Assembly: GCF_040939455.1 (NCBI RefSeq)
Contig: NC_134112.1
Coordinates: 21,168,501-21,232,500, forward strand
Origin: Microcebus murinus
Taxonomy: Eukaryota > Chordata > Mammalia > Primates > Cheirogaleidae
Reading direction: 5' to 3'
DNA: 64,000 nucleotides
Position 1 is the stretch's first letter, and every line of letters begins with the position of its first letter. The notes below the pieces were generated by a model. That model had not been told where the DNA came from. It saw nothing but the letters and a program-made list of their open reading frames with translations, and did no database searches. Below are positions 11,401 to 21,619 of this stretch, piece after piece. A program made the position numbers and the translations under genes.

Positions 11401-12464
11401 ATCTGACTATTGGGACTATGTATTGTAATATCTGGCTGAAAAAGCAATTTTTCAAATGTGTTACTACATAGCACAGTCAATCCCCATCCCCATGATACAT
11501 AGCACAGTCATTTGTTGAATGAATGAATGAATGAATGAATGTTGCTCAGAATGGGTGCTGCCTGCTGCGGGTCTCTAGAGGTAATGGCTGGATACAGACC
11601 TGCCACAGGGCCACTGTTCAACCCCAGGACGCTCCTCTGTGCTCAGTGCAGAGAGTAAGACATTTGCTTCAATTTTGACTTTTTTTTTCCTTTGCACTTT
11701 TCCCCATTTTTGGAGAAATCCTCAACATAAAATATCTTTATGGCAAATGGGGAGAGGGGAGCAGGGGGGGAGTCATAACCAGGCGAGGCATAGACAAAGG
11801 CTATGAATATGCAAAAGGCCCATCCATCAAAAGTCTGAGTGTCTCATTTTTAGAAATGGGTAGAGGCAGAAATGTTTCTGGTATTTTCATTACAAAGGTT
11901 ATGTAAAAAGTCAGTTCTGGAAAGGAAACAGATTGACAATAAAGCAGAAAAAGGCTATTTAAAATTCTGTCTTGATAGGCAAAGAGAGATATTTGAAATA
12001 TTTTATTGGCTCTACACATGGGGTGTAAGTGTGTCAGGAAATACTGGAAACAAGCTAGACCGCCACATTCCATTTATTGTCTCAAAAATGCTCTGTCCGG
12101 GACTCTGGAAGACCCCCAAAAAAGGACAATGCCTTCTCTCTCTCTCTCTCTCTCTCTCTCATTCTCTCTCTCTAATGAACTTCCTTCCAGTGCTTCAGCT
12201 AATATTTACATGGCAGACCCCACAGACCCATGGCTATTTGCCCACCCATCTGGCGTTGGCTATGACCAGAAGGCACAAACTATCGGGTTTCGGGAGGCCT
12301 CTCTCAGACTAACCCACAAACCAAATAGCAGAGACTCCCCCTTTCTGATTTCCACAACTGACATTCACAACACAGCGTTTACCTAAGTGGCTGCAGCGAG
12401 GATCTAGCTTGTCCAGCCTGTCTTCTGAGAGCTCCAGTGGCTGCATTCGCTGAGTGGACATCAT
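5398..12464 (-). CDS. PPP1R17: PPP1R17 (G-substrate), full spliced coding sequence
   Basis: The coding sequence joins four minus-strand exons: 12464-12383, 10467-10315, 8993-8841 and 5477-5398. It gives 155 residues, the usual length of this protein. It begins [10 protein letters not shown] and ends [12 protein letters not shown]. The motif [12 protein letters not shown] occurs twice, placing the phospho-acceptor threonines at residues 68 and 119. In the known family these are phosphorylated by cGMP-dependent kinase, mainly in cerebellar Purkinje cells, and the phosphoprotein inhibits PP1 and PP2A type phosphatases in the cytosol. The protein is small, hydrophilic and highly charged, with no signal peptide or membrane segment. 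All introns are GT-AG and all phases agree. There is no frameshift or premature stop, so the gene looks functional. The next gene upstream on the same strand is the ITPRID1 candidate. Identification rests on recalled family sequence and is strong. Confidence 0.97.
5800..5970 (+). repeat. MIR
   Basis: Plus-strand MIR 3' half: TTTCTCATATGTAAGGTGAGG, GGTTGTGACAATTAGG, CAATGCTTAGCATGGAGCC. Confidence 0.75.
6920..7050 (-). repeat. MIR
   Basis: Minus-strand MIR core: TTGCCCAGGATCACAAAGTT, AACCTAGACCTTTCTGATTC. Confidence 0.75.
7185..7428 (+). mobile_element. AluJ-type element, 5' truncated
   Basis: The copy starts inside the left arm (TTGCTTGAGACCAGGAGTTC), passes the central A-rich linker and ends after GTGAGATCCTGTCTT with poly-A. 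It is heavily diverged and lacks the strepsirrhine middle segment of the younger copies, consistent with an early primate Alu. Confidence 0.9.
7870..8190 (+). repeat. MIR, interrupted
   Basis: GAATTTGAGCCCTGGCTCTG at 7889, then CTCAGTTTCTTTATCTGTC near 8065-8083. The material between them is not MIR-like and may be an old insertion. Confidence 0.65.
8841..8993 (-). CDS. PPP1R17: PPP1R17 exon 4 (second kinase-site repeat)
   Basis: This 153-base exon has acceptor ACGCAG before GTGTGC and donor GCAGCAG before GTAAAAG. It completes Gly79, encodes residues 80-129 ([10 protein letters not shown] onward) and donates one base of Gly130. It contains the second [12 protein letters not shown] motif with Thr119. 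The same frame stays open past the donor but loses all resemblance to the family there. Confidence 0.96.
8994..10314 (-). other. PPP1R17: PPP1R17 intron 3
   Basis: GT-AG intron between the two 153-base exons. Apart from the MIR it looks unique. Confidence 0.9.
9190..9400 (-). repeat. MIR
   Basis: Minus-strand MIR: ACCATCACCTATCTGAGGAA, AGTGAGGCAAAG, GGTGTGTAGCCCAGGCTCTG. It lies in PPP1R17 intron 3. Confidence 0.75.
10315..10467 (-). CDS. PPP1R17: PPP1R17 exon 3 (first kinase-site repeat)
   Basis: This 153-base exon has acceptor CAAAACCAG before ATGATC and donor ATACCAG before GTAATG. It completes Asp28, encodes residues 29-78 and donates one base of Gly79. It carries a lysine-rich stretch (KKKPRKGK) and the first [12 protein letters not shown] motif with Thr68. 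It has the same length and phase as exon 4 and shares its core motif. Confidence 0.96.
10960..11545 (+). repeat. L2 3' portion with (GAAT)n tail
   Basis: CT-rich L2-like sequence (TTGCCCATTAAAATCTTCCC, GACAGAGACTTCCTAGAGATTAAGG) ends in TTTGTTGAATGAATGAATG, the typical L2 tail, expanded into a short tetranucleotide repeat at 11514-11542. Confidence 0.75.
12133..12173. repeat. (CT)n microsatellite
   Basis: CT run interrupted once by ATT, in PPP1R17 intron 2. Confidence 0.95.
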
Positions 12465-12500
12465 CAAAGAAGAGGGTGTGTGTGTATTTCTCCTCCAGCA
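12383..12500 (-). CDS. PPP1R17: PPP1R17 exon 2 (5' UTR plus start; codons 1-27)
   Basis: The acceptor is probably after TTCTGTAG (12506-12501). Coding starts at the first of two adjacent ATGs (12464-12462; the second is 12461-12459). I chose the first because the known protein begins with two methionines. The exon encodes 27 residues ending CSHL plus the first base of an Asp codon. The donor is CTTAG then GTAAAC. The 36 bases before the ATG are 5' UTR and include a short CA-rich stretch. Confidence 0.93.
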
Positions 12501-12680
12501 CTACAGAAGTATAAGAAACAGTCCAGAGTATGCCTTCTGTTCATTCATTCATTTATTAAATAACTATATTTCTGAGCACTTTGTATTATGTTCCCAATTC
12601 AGTTCTGGTTTTTCAAGTCTGCTTCTTATACTTAGTTACTAGAAGCTCTCTACTTGAGATTTAAGCCAAGATAAAATGAA

Positions 12681-12681
<1 letters not shown>

Positions 12682-12728
<47 letters not shown>
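12682..12728. repeat. (CA)n microsatellite
   Basis: Uninterrupted CA dinucleotide array of about 23 units, in PPP1R17 intron 1. Confidence 0.98.
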
Positions 12729-12729
<1 letters not shown>

Positions 12730-12889
12730 TTTACTGGTAATTGTCATGTATCAAATGTTCAAAATTTGCTCTCTCTCAGAGGCTCTTTGGGAGTTTCAGA
12801 ATGAACACTTGCCAAGTCTGAATGAGAAATGAGTTAGTAGAGAGTCACAGAAACTTGCCTACATTTTCTCTGTTCTACAAAATGGGATT

Positions 12890-13025
12890 ATGTATACTTT
12901 ACAGATGAGGAAACTGAGGCTCAGAAAGTTTAATTAATTTATTTAGTCACATGTCTATTAAATAGCCCAGCCTAGATCTGGATCCATTTCTGCAGACTTC
13001 CACTGTACAATCAAGTCTCTTAAAA
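12890..13025 (-). repeat. MIR
   Basis: ACAGATGAGGAAACTGAGGC followed by TCAGAAAG and a decayed MIR core, minus orientation. Confidence 0.9.
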
Positions 13026-14039
13026 ACAAAGTGAATCCTTTGAACTCAAATTGAATCAGACTTCTCATTTTCTACCCTGACATTCTGCAACTATAAAGTA
13101 ACATGGTTGCCTCCCTGTTCATATCATGATGGCGGCAGAGATGTGGTAGGAGAAAATCTAGGTCTTGAATGCATCTTTATTTTCCCCCTAAGGATTCCTG
13201 ACATGAGAGCAAAGCTGTTCCCCGTCCCCACCCCCTATCTTTCCTGGACCACAAATCCACTGAACTTTCCAGAGCTATTAGTTATAGCCATTGCCAGGAG
13301 GAGTGGACATCCAGAATGGACACATGTCAGGTCTGAATGAGAAATGCATTAGCTGAGATTTATAGAAAATCTTCATTAGTGCCTGCCTAGACTCTGCCTC
13401 TTGAGTTCCTTTTGGATAATTTATTACTCATAACCAACCATAGCAAAGCTGGTAAGGGAGGAATGAAGAAGCTTAAAATGACCCAACTGATCCTCTTCTT
13501 TTGAGATTCCTTGACCGAACACACGGATCAGTTGTGCTAACATTTCAACTTCCTAGAATGAGTTCAACTCAGCTGTGTTCTGAGGAATAAGCCGGTTTTC
13601 CCCAGAAAGCCTGGAAACTCTCTCTCCCTATAAGCTGAGATCATTGCATAGCAGATGGAGCCATTAACTGATCACTTGAGTATGGCTTTTAGTGTCACTC
13701 TGAGCAGACTGATTGTACTGAGTGACTTCAGCAGAAATCAATTCAGACCACTGTTTTTAGCGTATGTATAGAGCGTGCCCACTCCCTGGGACCGTAAGGA
13801 AGTGTGCTGTTAGCTTTGGCCAGGCCAGCCCCCACAAGCTTGAGTGCGGAGGACAGCTGTGGGAACATCACTAGGGGCCAGTGGGCTCAATGCTGAGGTC
13901 TCAAGGCAAAGTTGCAGCCTCAAATGTGGTCTTATGAATTTATTTAACCAATTTTCTTCCTCTTCAAGCAGAGTCATGAGCCTACTCACAGATGTTGTGC
14001 TGAAAATCACCTTCGCAGAAAATATCTGGTGAAAATATT

Positions 14040-14165
14040 TATTCGCCAGAAGAAAAAACTAGGGCTCAAAAGGTTACAATGACCTATCATGAGCTGTGTA
14101 CTCGGGGTCAGAGGCATTGTTGGAACAGGAGCCCCTACGATCTACACTAAGTCCTGCCTGGCAAC
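14040..14165 (-). repeat. MIR fragment
   Basis: GAAAAAACTAGGGCTCAAAA, GGGGTCAGAGGCATTG; decayed MIR in minus orientation. Confidence 0.55.
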
Positions 14166-14239
14166 AGTTTCCCCTCCTTCTCCCCAGCCCCTGTGAGGTC
14201 AGCTTCTCTTTGTACTTGGATCCTATGGCTGCTCCTGTG

Positions 14240-14375
14240 TGCCTAAGAGCTGGTTATTTAATTTGAACCTGAGCTCTCAAGTCAAACAGATTCAGATTAA
14301 ATCTCAGTTCTTTAACTAAGAAGCCATATGACTTTGATGAAGTTGCTAAATCTTAAAGGACATAGTGAGGACAAG
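14240..14375 (+). repeat. MIR
   Basis: TCAAACAGATTCAGATTAAATC, then GCCATATGACTTTGATGAAG and GTTGCTAAATC, plus orientation. Confidence 0.7.
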
Positions 14376-15889
14376 TGGAGCCCAAGTACGATATAATCAT
14401 TTTTGCCCTGTCTCCCCACAAGCTATCGCTGCTATGATAAATGTGCAGAGGCTCACATCTCTGTGGTGCCCCCACCGTATCTCCATTTTTATTCTCAGTG
14501 GTAAGGGGTGTTCTTTCAGAATGAACCACTGTAAGACATGAGCCAGTCTAATTCCTGAAATAAGAAGTGGGATATTTCCATTTCCTATTCCTGATCCTGC
14601 TCATGCCTTCTTCTCTTTAATTGTCTCTACCCTGAGCAGGTGTCATAAAGGGACCCTGCTCTTGTCATGCTGCCCAGGGAAAATTTCATAATCTTTCTTA
14701 GCAGCTCCCTGTAATTTGGTAACTTTCTAAGGCACCAGCTCTTTCTTTCATACCTAAACAGTGGGTTCTCTGGGTCTTCAAATTTCAACCTAGGATGGAT
14801 GTTCAGAGATGTTTGTTGACTGATACTTTACATTTGGGGGTATTTCCTAAACTGCCTCTAATATAAAGATTTGTGACCCTTTAACATTCTCTTGCCACTT
14901 ATTGGTTCACTGTGGGCTCTGCAGTCTAACACTCATACAGGGACTTGGATTGCTGCTGTGATCGTCAATATTGGCCCCTTATGACAAGCCTGGGGCCCAA
15001 TATGCTGTGGAAACCAGGACATTTTTATTATGTAACACTCCCAGAGGGGCTCGGGGAGTATCAGCAATCACATGCATTTTTTTCTGCTGCAAAACTATGC
15101 ATATTTACACTAAATGACACAAAGACAGACTACAAAAAGATTCATACCCTTTCAGGTCAGGTTTTGCTACCAAATGAGTTGGCATCGAAGCTAACAACAA
15201 TAACAACAACAGCAAAGCTTTTGGTTTTCAGAATTTTTTAGATTTCTCGTTTAGAGAATAAAGGATTGTGAATCTGCATTATTTTTCCAGTTGTTGCTCT
15301 CTGACAGAATGTAGGTAGTCTGTGTGGCATGGAAAAGACCAAGGGATATAATAGCAGGGTCTGAGGGAGGTTTTCAGGACCCCATATTTTAAACTCTTGC
15401 AACTTCTTCTTACTAATCTTTATCTTCCTTTTCACAAAGAACCAAGCTTTCCTTTTCACAGAGAGACACTGTAAATGCAAGTACTGGGGAAAGAGGAGAT
15501 ATATAAACTGATATCACAGTACACAGGGACTGCTAATGACAGAAGTCACCTTCTCTTTTGAGAACAGGAACCGAAAGGGGCAAGGAACTGGGTGCCAGGG
15601 AAGGAACCCCACAAAGTTGCAGAAGGGCAGGCACATCAGGGAAGCTTGGGGACACTGAGGATACGTCTTATGGAGGCCGGCCTCTACTGGCTCAGACCTC
15701 GCTCCCATTTCAGGAGGATAGTAATGCTGTCTCTGCTGCTGAACAAAGATCTATGGGTTCTGTCTGTGGTCAGAAGGTGGTCTGGGCATTTTTTCTTTTC
15801 TCTTAACACCGAGTAGGTATTTCATCCGGATGTGAGAATATGTATTTTAACTCGTGGACAGAAAATTTCTCATGTCTGTAAGCATTTGA

Positions 15890-16085
15890 TGCTGGGAGGC
15901 AATATGAGGTAGAAGCAATGGTTTGGTTGCTGGTTGAACTTGGGAAAGTTATGTGTCCTCTTGGAAACTTAGTTTTCCCATATGTGAGATGGGGATGATA
16001 GTGGCTCTTCTTCAGGGTTGTGGAGAGTATTAACACTACAATGTGTGCAAAGCACCCAGCCCAGGTCCTGCATGCTAACCTTTTA
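15890..16085 (+). repeat. MIR
   Basis: Plus-strand MIR: AACTTGGGAAAGTTATGTG, TTAGTTTTCCCATATGTGAG, TTCTTCAGGGTTGTGGAGAG. Confidence 0.85.
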
Positions 16086-16935
16086 ATGAGTGAGTGGCTG
16101 CCTTTGATCTTTCAGTCCTCCCCTTGTGATTTTAATATGTATGTTCAAATTGATCCGTCACAATAATCTCCTAATCCTGTTTTTGGCCTTCTCTGAAGCT
16201 GGTAATGAGATGACAACAGTCCTAGGCACAAACCAACTGCAGAATACCCCTTTCTGGGTCTCGGGAACATGATAATATAGATTTTTAGGAGCGAGTTGAC
16301 ACTTAGCTTAGCTCTACGATAATCTAAAGAATATCCACAAAGTAATCAGGTCTAGATTTACATGATGGGATAAAAAGGGAGAAAGTTATGTCCACGGCCC
16401 ATGAGGTGTCTGGTTACTGCACCCTCTGGCTGTGTAAAGTACAGATCCTTTGTCAAACCTCTTTTAAACCTGAGGATTGAATTCAGATCAAAAAGTACCA
16501 CATTGTAAAATTAAATTTGTTCATTAAGAAGACCTAAATTGGCAGTATTCCTGAAGGAGTGGCTCTGACTTGAAGTAGGGCACGGAGATGTTTTTTGAGA
16601 AGTGCCCTTTCCCCAGCCTTGTAAGATAAACCTCTCCCTCCGGTGTGAACATGCAGATACACCAACGTTCATCTTAAAACTTTGCAATTCAGTTCATGAG
16701 GATTCAGGGTTTTTTACAGAACTCAGCACCACACATCCTTTGGAAAAATAACTTGCAAGTGGTGACTTTCTCTGCTCCCCACCTTGCCCCAGCTCAGCCT
16801 TGTTCCATAAAGCACAAGCCCCCTGCCAGCAGCGATAGCCTTTTTTGTCCCAGCAGCCACAAAGAAGTTGTAACTTATTAGAAACTTGCTTTTCTTGCCA
16901 CAAAAGTTTTTGGAGTAAAAATCCAAAGCACTTAC

Positions 16936-17023
16936 CAATCAGTGCAGGCGCTGGGAAGAGAAGGCGAGAGACAGGGAGGGCGCGTTTGCTCACCGAAGCT
17001 GGGCCTGGCTGCTCTGAGCAGTG
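16936..17023 (-). other. PPP1R17: PPP1R17 exon 1, non-coding 5' UTR
   Basis: A strong minus-strand donor (GATTG then GTAAG, 16935-16931) ends a GC-richer segment. It lies just downstream of a TATA-like element and about 4.4 kb upstream of the exon carrying the start codon. No ATG in it opens a frame into the known protein, so it is read as 5' UTR. The 5' boundary is inferred as about 30 bases past the TATA-like box and is approximate. Confidence 0.65.
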
Positions 17024-17110
17024 GCTGCTGCTGGCCGGCTCCAGCTCCTCTTATCTAGGGACCAGCTGCTGCTGTTGCCATGGGGATGCTCCGTTTCACA
17101 GGCGCCAGGG
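17024..17110 (-). promoter_or_regulatory. PPP1R17: Candidate PPP1R17 core promoter
   Basis: On the minus strand a TATA-like AGATAAGAG lies at about 17056-17048. An E-box CAGCTG (17062-17067) and GC-rich flanks surround it, in an otherwise AT-rich region. The spacing to the exon 1 donor suits a short 5' UTR. The E-box would suit bHLH neuronal factors, but that is inference only. Confidence 0.45.
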
Positions 17111-17269
17111 CAAGGGGGATGGAGAAGGATAGAGGACTCACCTCACCATCACTTCTCTCCACTGCAGTGACTGTACATTGCAAAATACAATATACAGACT
17201 CACACTTTGAGCTCCTAGTGTGCAAGCCAGAAAAATCCACATGAGCCAGCTACATCTTTGGATCTCCAT

Positions 17270-17430
17270 GGCAAGCCTGTGCAATAGGTCCTTTTTCAGT
17301 CTGATTTTGCAAACATGAAAACTGAGGCACAGAGAGCTTAAGTGACTTGCCCAAGAGGGGATTTTTGACCCAGCTAATTTCGACCTTCAAATCTATTAGA
17401 ATTTAATGCAGAGTACTTTCACTCACCATT
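17270..17430 (-). repeat. MIR
   Basis: Minus-strand MIR: AACATGAAAACTGAGGCACA, AGTGACTTGCCCAAGAGG. Confidence 0.85.
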
Positions 17431-17464
17431 GCTGCCTTTCAGGGTGCTACCATGGTGAGAAGTA

Positions 17465-17725
17465 ACAGTACAGTTGCTAACATTTACATAAGGCTACCTA
17501 TAGACCAGGCAATCTTGTAGAGTCTCCTATCAACTCATCTAATCCCCATGCCAACCTTGTGAGATGACCTACCGCCACGATCCCATTTTAGTGATGAGGA
17601 AGCTGGAGCCAGAGTTGCCCAATCACCTGCCACGTCTCACCACTAGCAAATGGTAAGGCTGGGCTTTGAACTGGGTAATTGAATGGTAAAGACCATGCTT
17701 TTAACCACTTTCAAACAGCACATAG
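17465..17725 (-). repeat. MIR
   Basis: A second minus-strand MIR: TCATCTAATCCCCATGCCAA, GTGATGAGGAAGCTGGAGCC, ending near CATGCTTTTAACCACT. Confidence 0.85.
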
Positions 17726-17729
17726 CAGA

Positions 17730-18590
17730 AGGAAGCAGCCCCTGATGATATGGATTGGGTGTGGAGGCAGGAAATATGTGCTCCTTCGAAGGAACTAAAC
17801 CACATGTTCCAATATTAAGAATAAGCAGGCACTCCCTAAAAGACTTGGGCCAAAGTTTTCTCAGCAAGGCAGGGGTGTGGCATGCTGTCAGGTGGAGGGG
17901 AAGGGTCTATGTTGCGGGTTAGCTCACTGTGAGGAGAGCTCACTGTGAGCTCAGTGTGCGGCTTGGAGGAACAGCAGTTGGCAGTCATCGGTCCAGGCAT
18001 TCAAAGCAGAAGGTCAGTGTGGGAGGTCAGGTAAAGCTCGGCACAGCCTGGAAGGGCTTGAGACCCCTGACAGCAGCCAAGAGACCACCCAGTGGTGCCC
18101 AGGGATGTATTCTCACAGAAGAGCCATGGGCCATGTGAGCCATTGCCCACATCGTCTCCTTTCTTTCCTGAGGTTGCAGGCAGTGCAGGTCCCAGGGAGC
18201 CCCTCACTGGCTTCAGCTACCTGCTAGTGACTGGTAACAGGTCTATTCCCACTTGCCAGCACCCCCAGTGACAGGGCTGAAACTATAGTAAATTCTTCCT
18301 GAGGTTGACTCCTAGGGTTAGAATTTCTTCAGAGGCCATGGTGAAAAATCATCAGGGAGTAGACTTCCTTGTCTGTTCCATTTGGGGACCTCCTGGAAAG
18401 AGATAGGAGCTGCTGAGAAGTAATGCTCTGGTTAGGAAGGGACACCCCTGGATGCTGAGGGGCAGTGCCTGGAACCCCGCTCTCTGTTCCAAACTGCCTG
18501 CTTCATCTTCTTAGCAACAGCCTTGCTGGCCGATGAGTTAGGAGCATCTTCATTCCAAACTTGAGTGGAAAAGACATACTTTCTTCCTAA
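17730..18590. other. Unique upstream flank of PPP1R17
   Basis: GC-moderate single-copy looking DNA 0.7-1.6 kb upstream of exon 1. No gene or named repeat was seen. Confidence 0.4.
17930..17953. repeat. Short tandem duplication AGCTCACTGTGAG
   Basis: AGCTCACTGTGAG occurs twice, separated by GAG or directly following it, in unique DNA upstream of PPP1R17. Confidence 0.8.
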
Positions 18591-18599
18591 ACCCATAAC

Positions 18600-19740
18600 T
18601 TTTTAAAAAAAATTAAATTTTTTTGGAGAAAAATTTTAGATTCACATACAGTAGTAAGGAATAATATATAGAGATTCCCTGTACTCTTTAAGCAGTTACC
18701 TCCAAAGGTAACGTCTTGTAAAACTATCCCACATTATCAAAACCAGTATGTTGATATTGATATTGATACAGCCATATACTGAACACTTCAATCACTACAA
18801 GGCCCCCTTTCCTGTCCTCATATGGTCACACACACCTCCCTCCATTCTTACCCCCCAGTTCCTACCAACTTTTTAACTCCTGGCCACCACTAATCTGTCT
18901 GTTCTCCATTTCTATAATTTTGCCATTTCAAAAATGTTATAAAAATGGAATCATACAGTATGTAACCTGTGGATTTGCCTTTCTTTCACTCAGCATCATT
19001 CCCTGGAGATCCACCCAGGTTACTGCATGCACCAATAACTCACGCTTTTTTATTGCTGAGTAGTATTCCACAGTAGGTACCTCAGTTTGTTTAACCATTC
19101 ACCTGTTGAAAAGCATCTGTGTTGTTCCCAATGTTTGGTTATTACAAGTAAAGCTGCTATGAACATTCGTGTAGAGGCTTTTATGTGAACATAATTTGTA
19201 ATTTTCTCTGGGATAAATGCCCAGAAGTGCAATTGCAGACAATGGCATGTTTAATGTTACAACGCCACCAAAGTGACTGTGCCATTTCCCATTCCCACCA
19301 GCCATGTATGAATAATGCAGTTTCTCTGTATCTTCACCAGCATTTTGTGTTGCCACTAATTTTTTAAAGTCATTCTCATGGGTAGGTACAGTCATAATAT
19401 CACTGTGGTTTTAATTTGCATTCTGTGGATGACTAACGATGTTAAACATATTTTCATGTGCTTATTTGTCATCTGTGTATTTCCTTTGGCGAAATGTTAC
19501 TTCACGTTTTTGCCCATTTTCTAATTGGGTTGATTTTTCTCACTGTTGAGTTGTAAAAGTTCTTTAAAACTAAACATTAGATATTCCAGATATTAGTCTT
19601 GTATTGGAGATATGGTTTGCAAATATATTCTTGTAGTTTGTAGTTTGTCTTTTCAACCTCTTTATAGAGGTTGAAAGCCTCACAAAACATTGAATTTTAG
19701 GAAGTCTAATTCATCATTAAATTAAGTTAAAAACCTATAG
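18600..19740 (-). mobile_element. L1M-type LINE-1 3' end, minus strand
   Basis: Read on plus this is antisense L1: first the 3' UTR (CAAAGGTAACGTCTTGTAAA, GAATCATACAGTATGTAACC), then ORF2 tail motifs (TTGCTGAGTAGTATTCCACA, AAAGCTGCTATGAACATTCG, TTTAATTTGCATTCTGTGG). The reading frame is thoroughly broken, so it is an old, dead copy. Confidence 0.9.
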
Positions 19741-19774
19741 AGTTGAGATTTTTCTGAGGCTTCTTGGAGAAGCT

Positions 19775-19822
19775 TAACTGTGTTAGGATATTGTAGCCTA
19801 ACTGTGTTAGGATATTGTAGAA
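19775..19822. repeat. 24-base tandem duplication
   Basis: TAACTGTGTTAGGATATTGTAG starts at 19775 and again at 19799, with period 24 and no mismatch over the first 22 bases. Confidence 0.95.
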
Positions 19823-19829
19823 CTTAAAA

Positions 19830-20440
19830 AAACCCTTTTGTCACTTAATTTTTCACAGCTTGAAAGAAACATTTTCAAAGAAAGAATAGTACGAATTCCT
19901 TGTTTCCCCTTTGGATAGACATGTCTACCTCTCCCAAGTTCAGCGTGCTGATTTTTCCGATGGATTTCTACACATAACGTGATTGACTATGCCCCTCCCC
20001 CCTTTAAGGCAGACGTAAACGGCAACTGAGATGGCAGATGGTAATGTAAGTCTATACCTTGGAGAGTTCTAAATAACAACCACATATGTGCAGTGTTGAA
20101 GTCATAGCCCCTTGGCCTACAGCGCTCCCCGTGTAAGTACAAGGAGCCATTGTGTCCGCGACATGATTTGTACATCCAAAAGCCCTCGGCTGTACGGCCA
20201 AATTGACTTCTGGCTTCATTCCTGATGGATGCCTAGTGGCAACTAGCTTTAAATGAATATATGTTTTCATTTTAATCACAAATATCCCATCTTTATGAAT
20301 AAGAATGATTATAGTGTTGAACATTGCCAGACAATTTATTTGTCAATAATCTATAAAATATCCACTAGAGAGATTTGCCTTTCATAGTCAATCTAGGGCA
20401 GTCTCCATGTCAATGAGTGATGGGGCTCCAGCTTCTCAAT
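19830..20440. other. Unique sequence, possible conserved non-coding DNA
   Basis: No repeat family recognised. The stretch at about 20095-20390 keeps several CpGs (for example TGTGTCCGCGACATG) and AT-rich homeobox-like motifs. See findings. Confidence 0.4.
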
Positions 20441-20445
20441 CTGGA

Positions 20446-20446
20446 T

Positions 20447-20477
<31 letters not shown>

Positions 20478-20492
20478 CGGGGGGGGGGGGGA
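20446..20492. repeat. (GA)n followed by a G run
   Basis: A GA microsatellite passes through ACG into about 13 consecutive G residues. Confidence 0.95.
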
Positions 20493-20817
20493 GTACACTG
20501 AATATTTGCAGGCTGGTTTTATCCCAGAAATCTTGCTGGATCTCTGATTTTCTCCAGCAGCCTGCCAGAGAGGAAAGTTAACTGTCTCAGATCAGTATCT
20601 TTTGGTAAATAAATGGCTATGCCTTTGTTCCGGGCAACTCTGAACACATTTTACCTCTTGATAACAGGGTACTACTTAATCTATGAGAAAATCTGATGTC
20701 ATGTATTGTCATCTCACAGAAATAAAAATATAGAACGCATTTTTAATCTTTCTGATATTAATTGTCGAATGCTTTTAAGTACCTACTAACATAAGATGTA
20801 AGGTGAATAGTTGTCTT

Positions 20818-21030
20818 TTCCTCTTTTATTTTAGGTAACACTTTTATCAAAATTGTACCTGCATGTGAAGATTCGCGTGCAGTTGTAAGAAATAGTACAG
20901 ATATACATGCCTTGTTTCTCACCCTCAGTTTTCCCCAAAGGTGACACTTTGTAAAACTATAGCACAATAACACAATATCTAGACCAGGGTATTGATATTG
21001 GTACAATCCACCTATCTTCAGATTCTTCAG

Positions 21031-21077
<47 letters not shown>

Positions 21078-21350
21078 GAGATCCATATAATTTTATCATC
21101 TGTGTGGGTTCATGTATCCAACACCACAGTCAGGTTACTGTTCATTTCTATTTTTTACTTTATTCATTCTGACAGGTGTAAAGTGATATCTCACTGAGTT
21201 CTTCATTTGCATTTCCTTGATGGCTAATAATGTCAAACATGTTTTCATGTACTCATTGGCCATCTATATCCTCTTCCGCAAAATGTCTCTTCATGTCCTT
21301 TGCTTGTTTTCTATGCCATCTCATCCAGACTGGAAGTCTCCTCTTTTCCA
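20818..21350 (-). mobile_element. L1M-type LINE-1 3' end with (TG)n expansion, minus strand
   Basis: Antisense L1 3' UTR (CCAAAGGTGACACTTTGTAA, TGATATTGGTACAATCCACC), a TG array, then ORF2 tail sequence (GTGATATCTCACTGAG, TCATTTGCATTTCCTTGATG). Internal L1 sequence is missing between the two parts. Confidence 0.88.
21033..21077. repeat. (TG)n microsatellite
   Basis: About 22 TG units inside the L1 remnant. Confidence 0.97.
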
Positions 21351-21394
21351 TTCTTATATTTAAAAAAGGGTAAATTGTCAACAAGAATGTTCAG

Positions 21395-21615
21395 TATTTA
21401 ACTTAGTGCTTACTACATGCCAGACATTGTTCTAAGCACTATTACTTAATTATTTGTTTAATCCTCACAACACCCCTAGGAGGTAGGCACTGTCATGATC
21501 ATCCCATTTATGAATGAAGATGGTGGGGCACAAAGAGATTAAGCACACAGCTAAGAAGTGGTAGAGATGAGATTCAATCCCAGACAGTCTGGCTCCAGCA
21601 TCTGTGCTCTGAACT
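21395..21615 (-). repeat. MIR
   Basis: Near-full minus-strand MIR: GCTTACTACATGCCAGACAT, ATCCTCACAACACCCCTAGG, ACAGCTAAGAAGTGGTAGAG. Confidence 0.9.
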
Positions 21616-21619
21616 ACTG

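Larger units (their letters stand above)
10468..12382 (-). other. PPP1R17: PPP1R17 intron 2
   Basis: GT-AG intron. It contains an L2 fragment and a (CT)n run. Confidence 0.9.
12501..16935 (-). other. PPP1R17: PPP1R17 intron 1
   Basis: Between the non-coding exon 1 donor and the exon 2 acceptor. It holds a (CA)n array and several MIR copies; the remainder looks unique. Confidence 0.7.

Noticed and set aside
19651..19676. 11-base-arm hairpin TTTCAACCTCT/AGAGGTTGAAA
   Set aside because: It has a short stem in old L1 sequence and is plausible by chance in a 64-kb window. It is much weaker than the palindrome at 46657.
20758..21099. 113-codon minus frame with a His-Thr repeat
   Set aside because: The repeat is the translated CA/TG microsatellite inside an L1 remnant.
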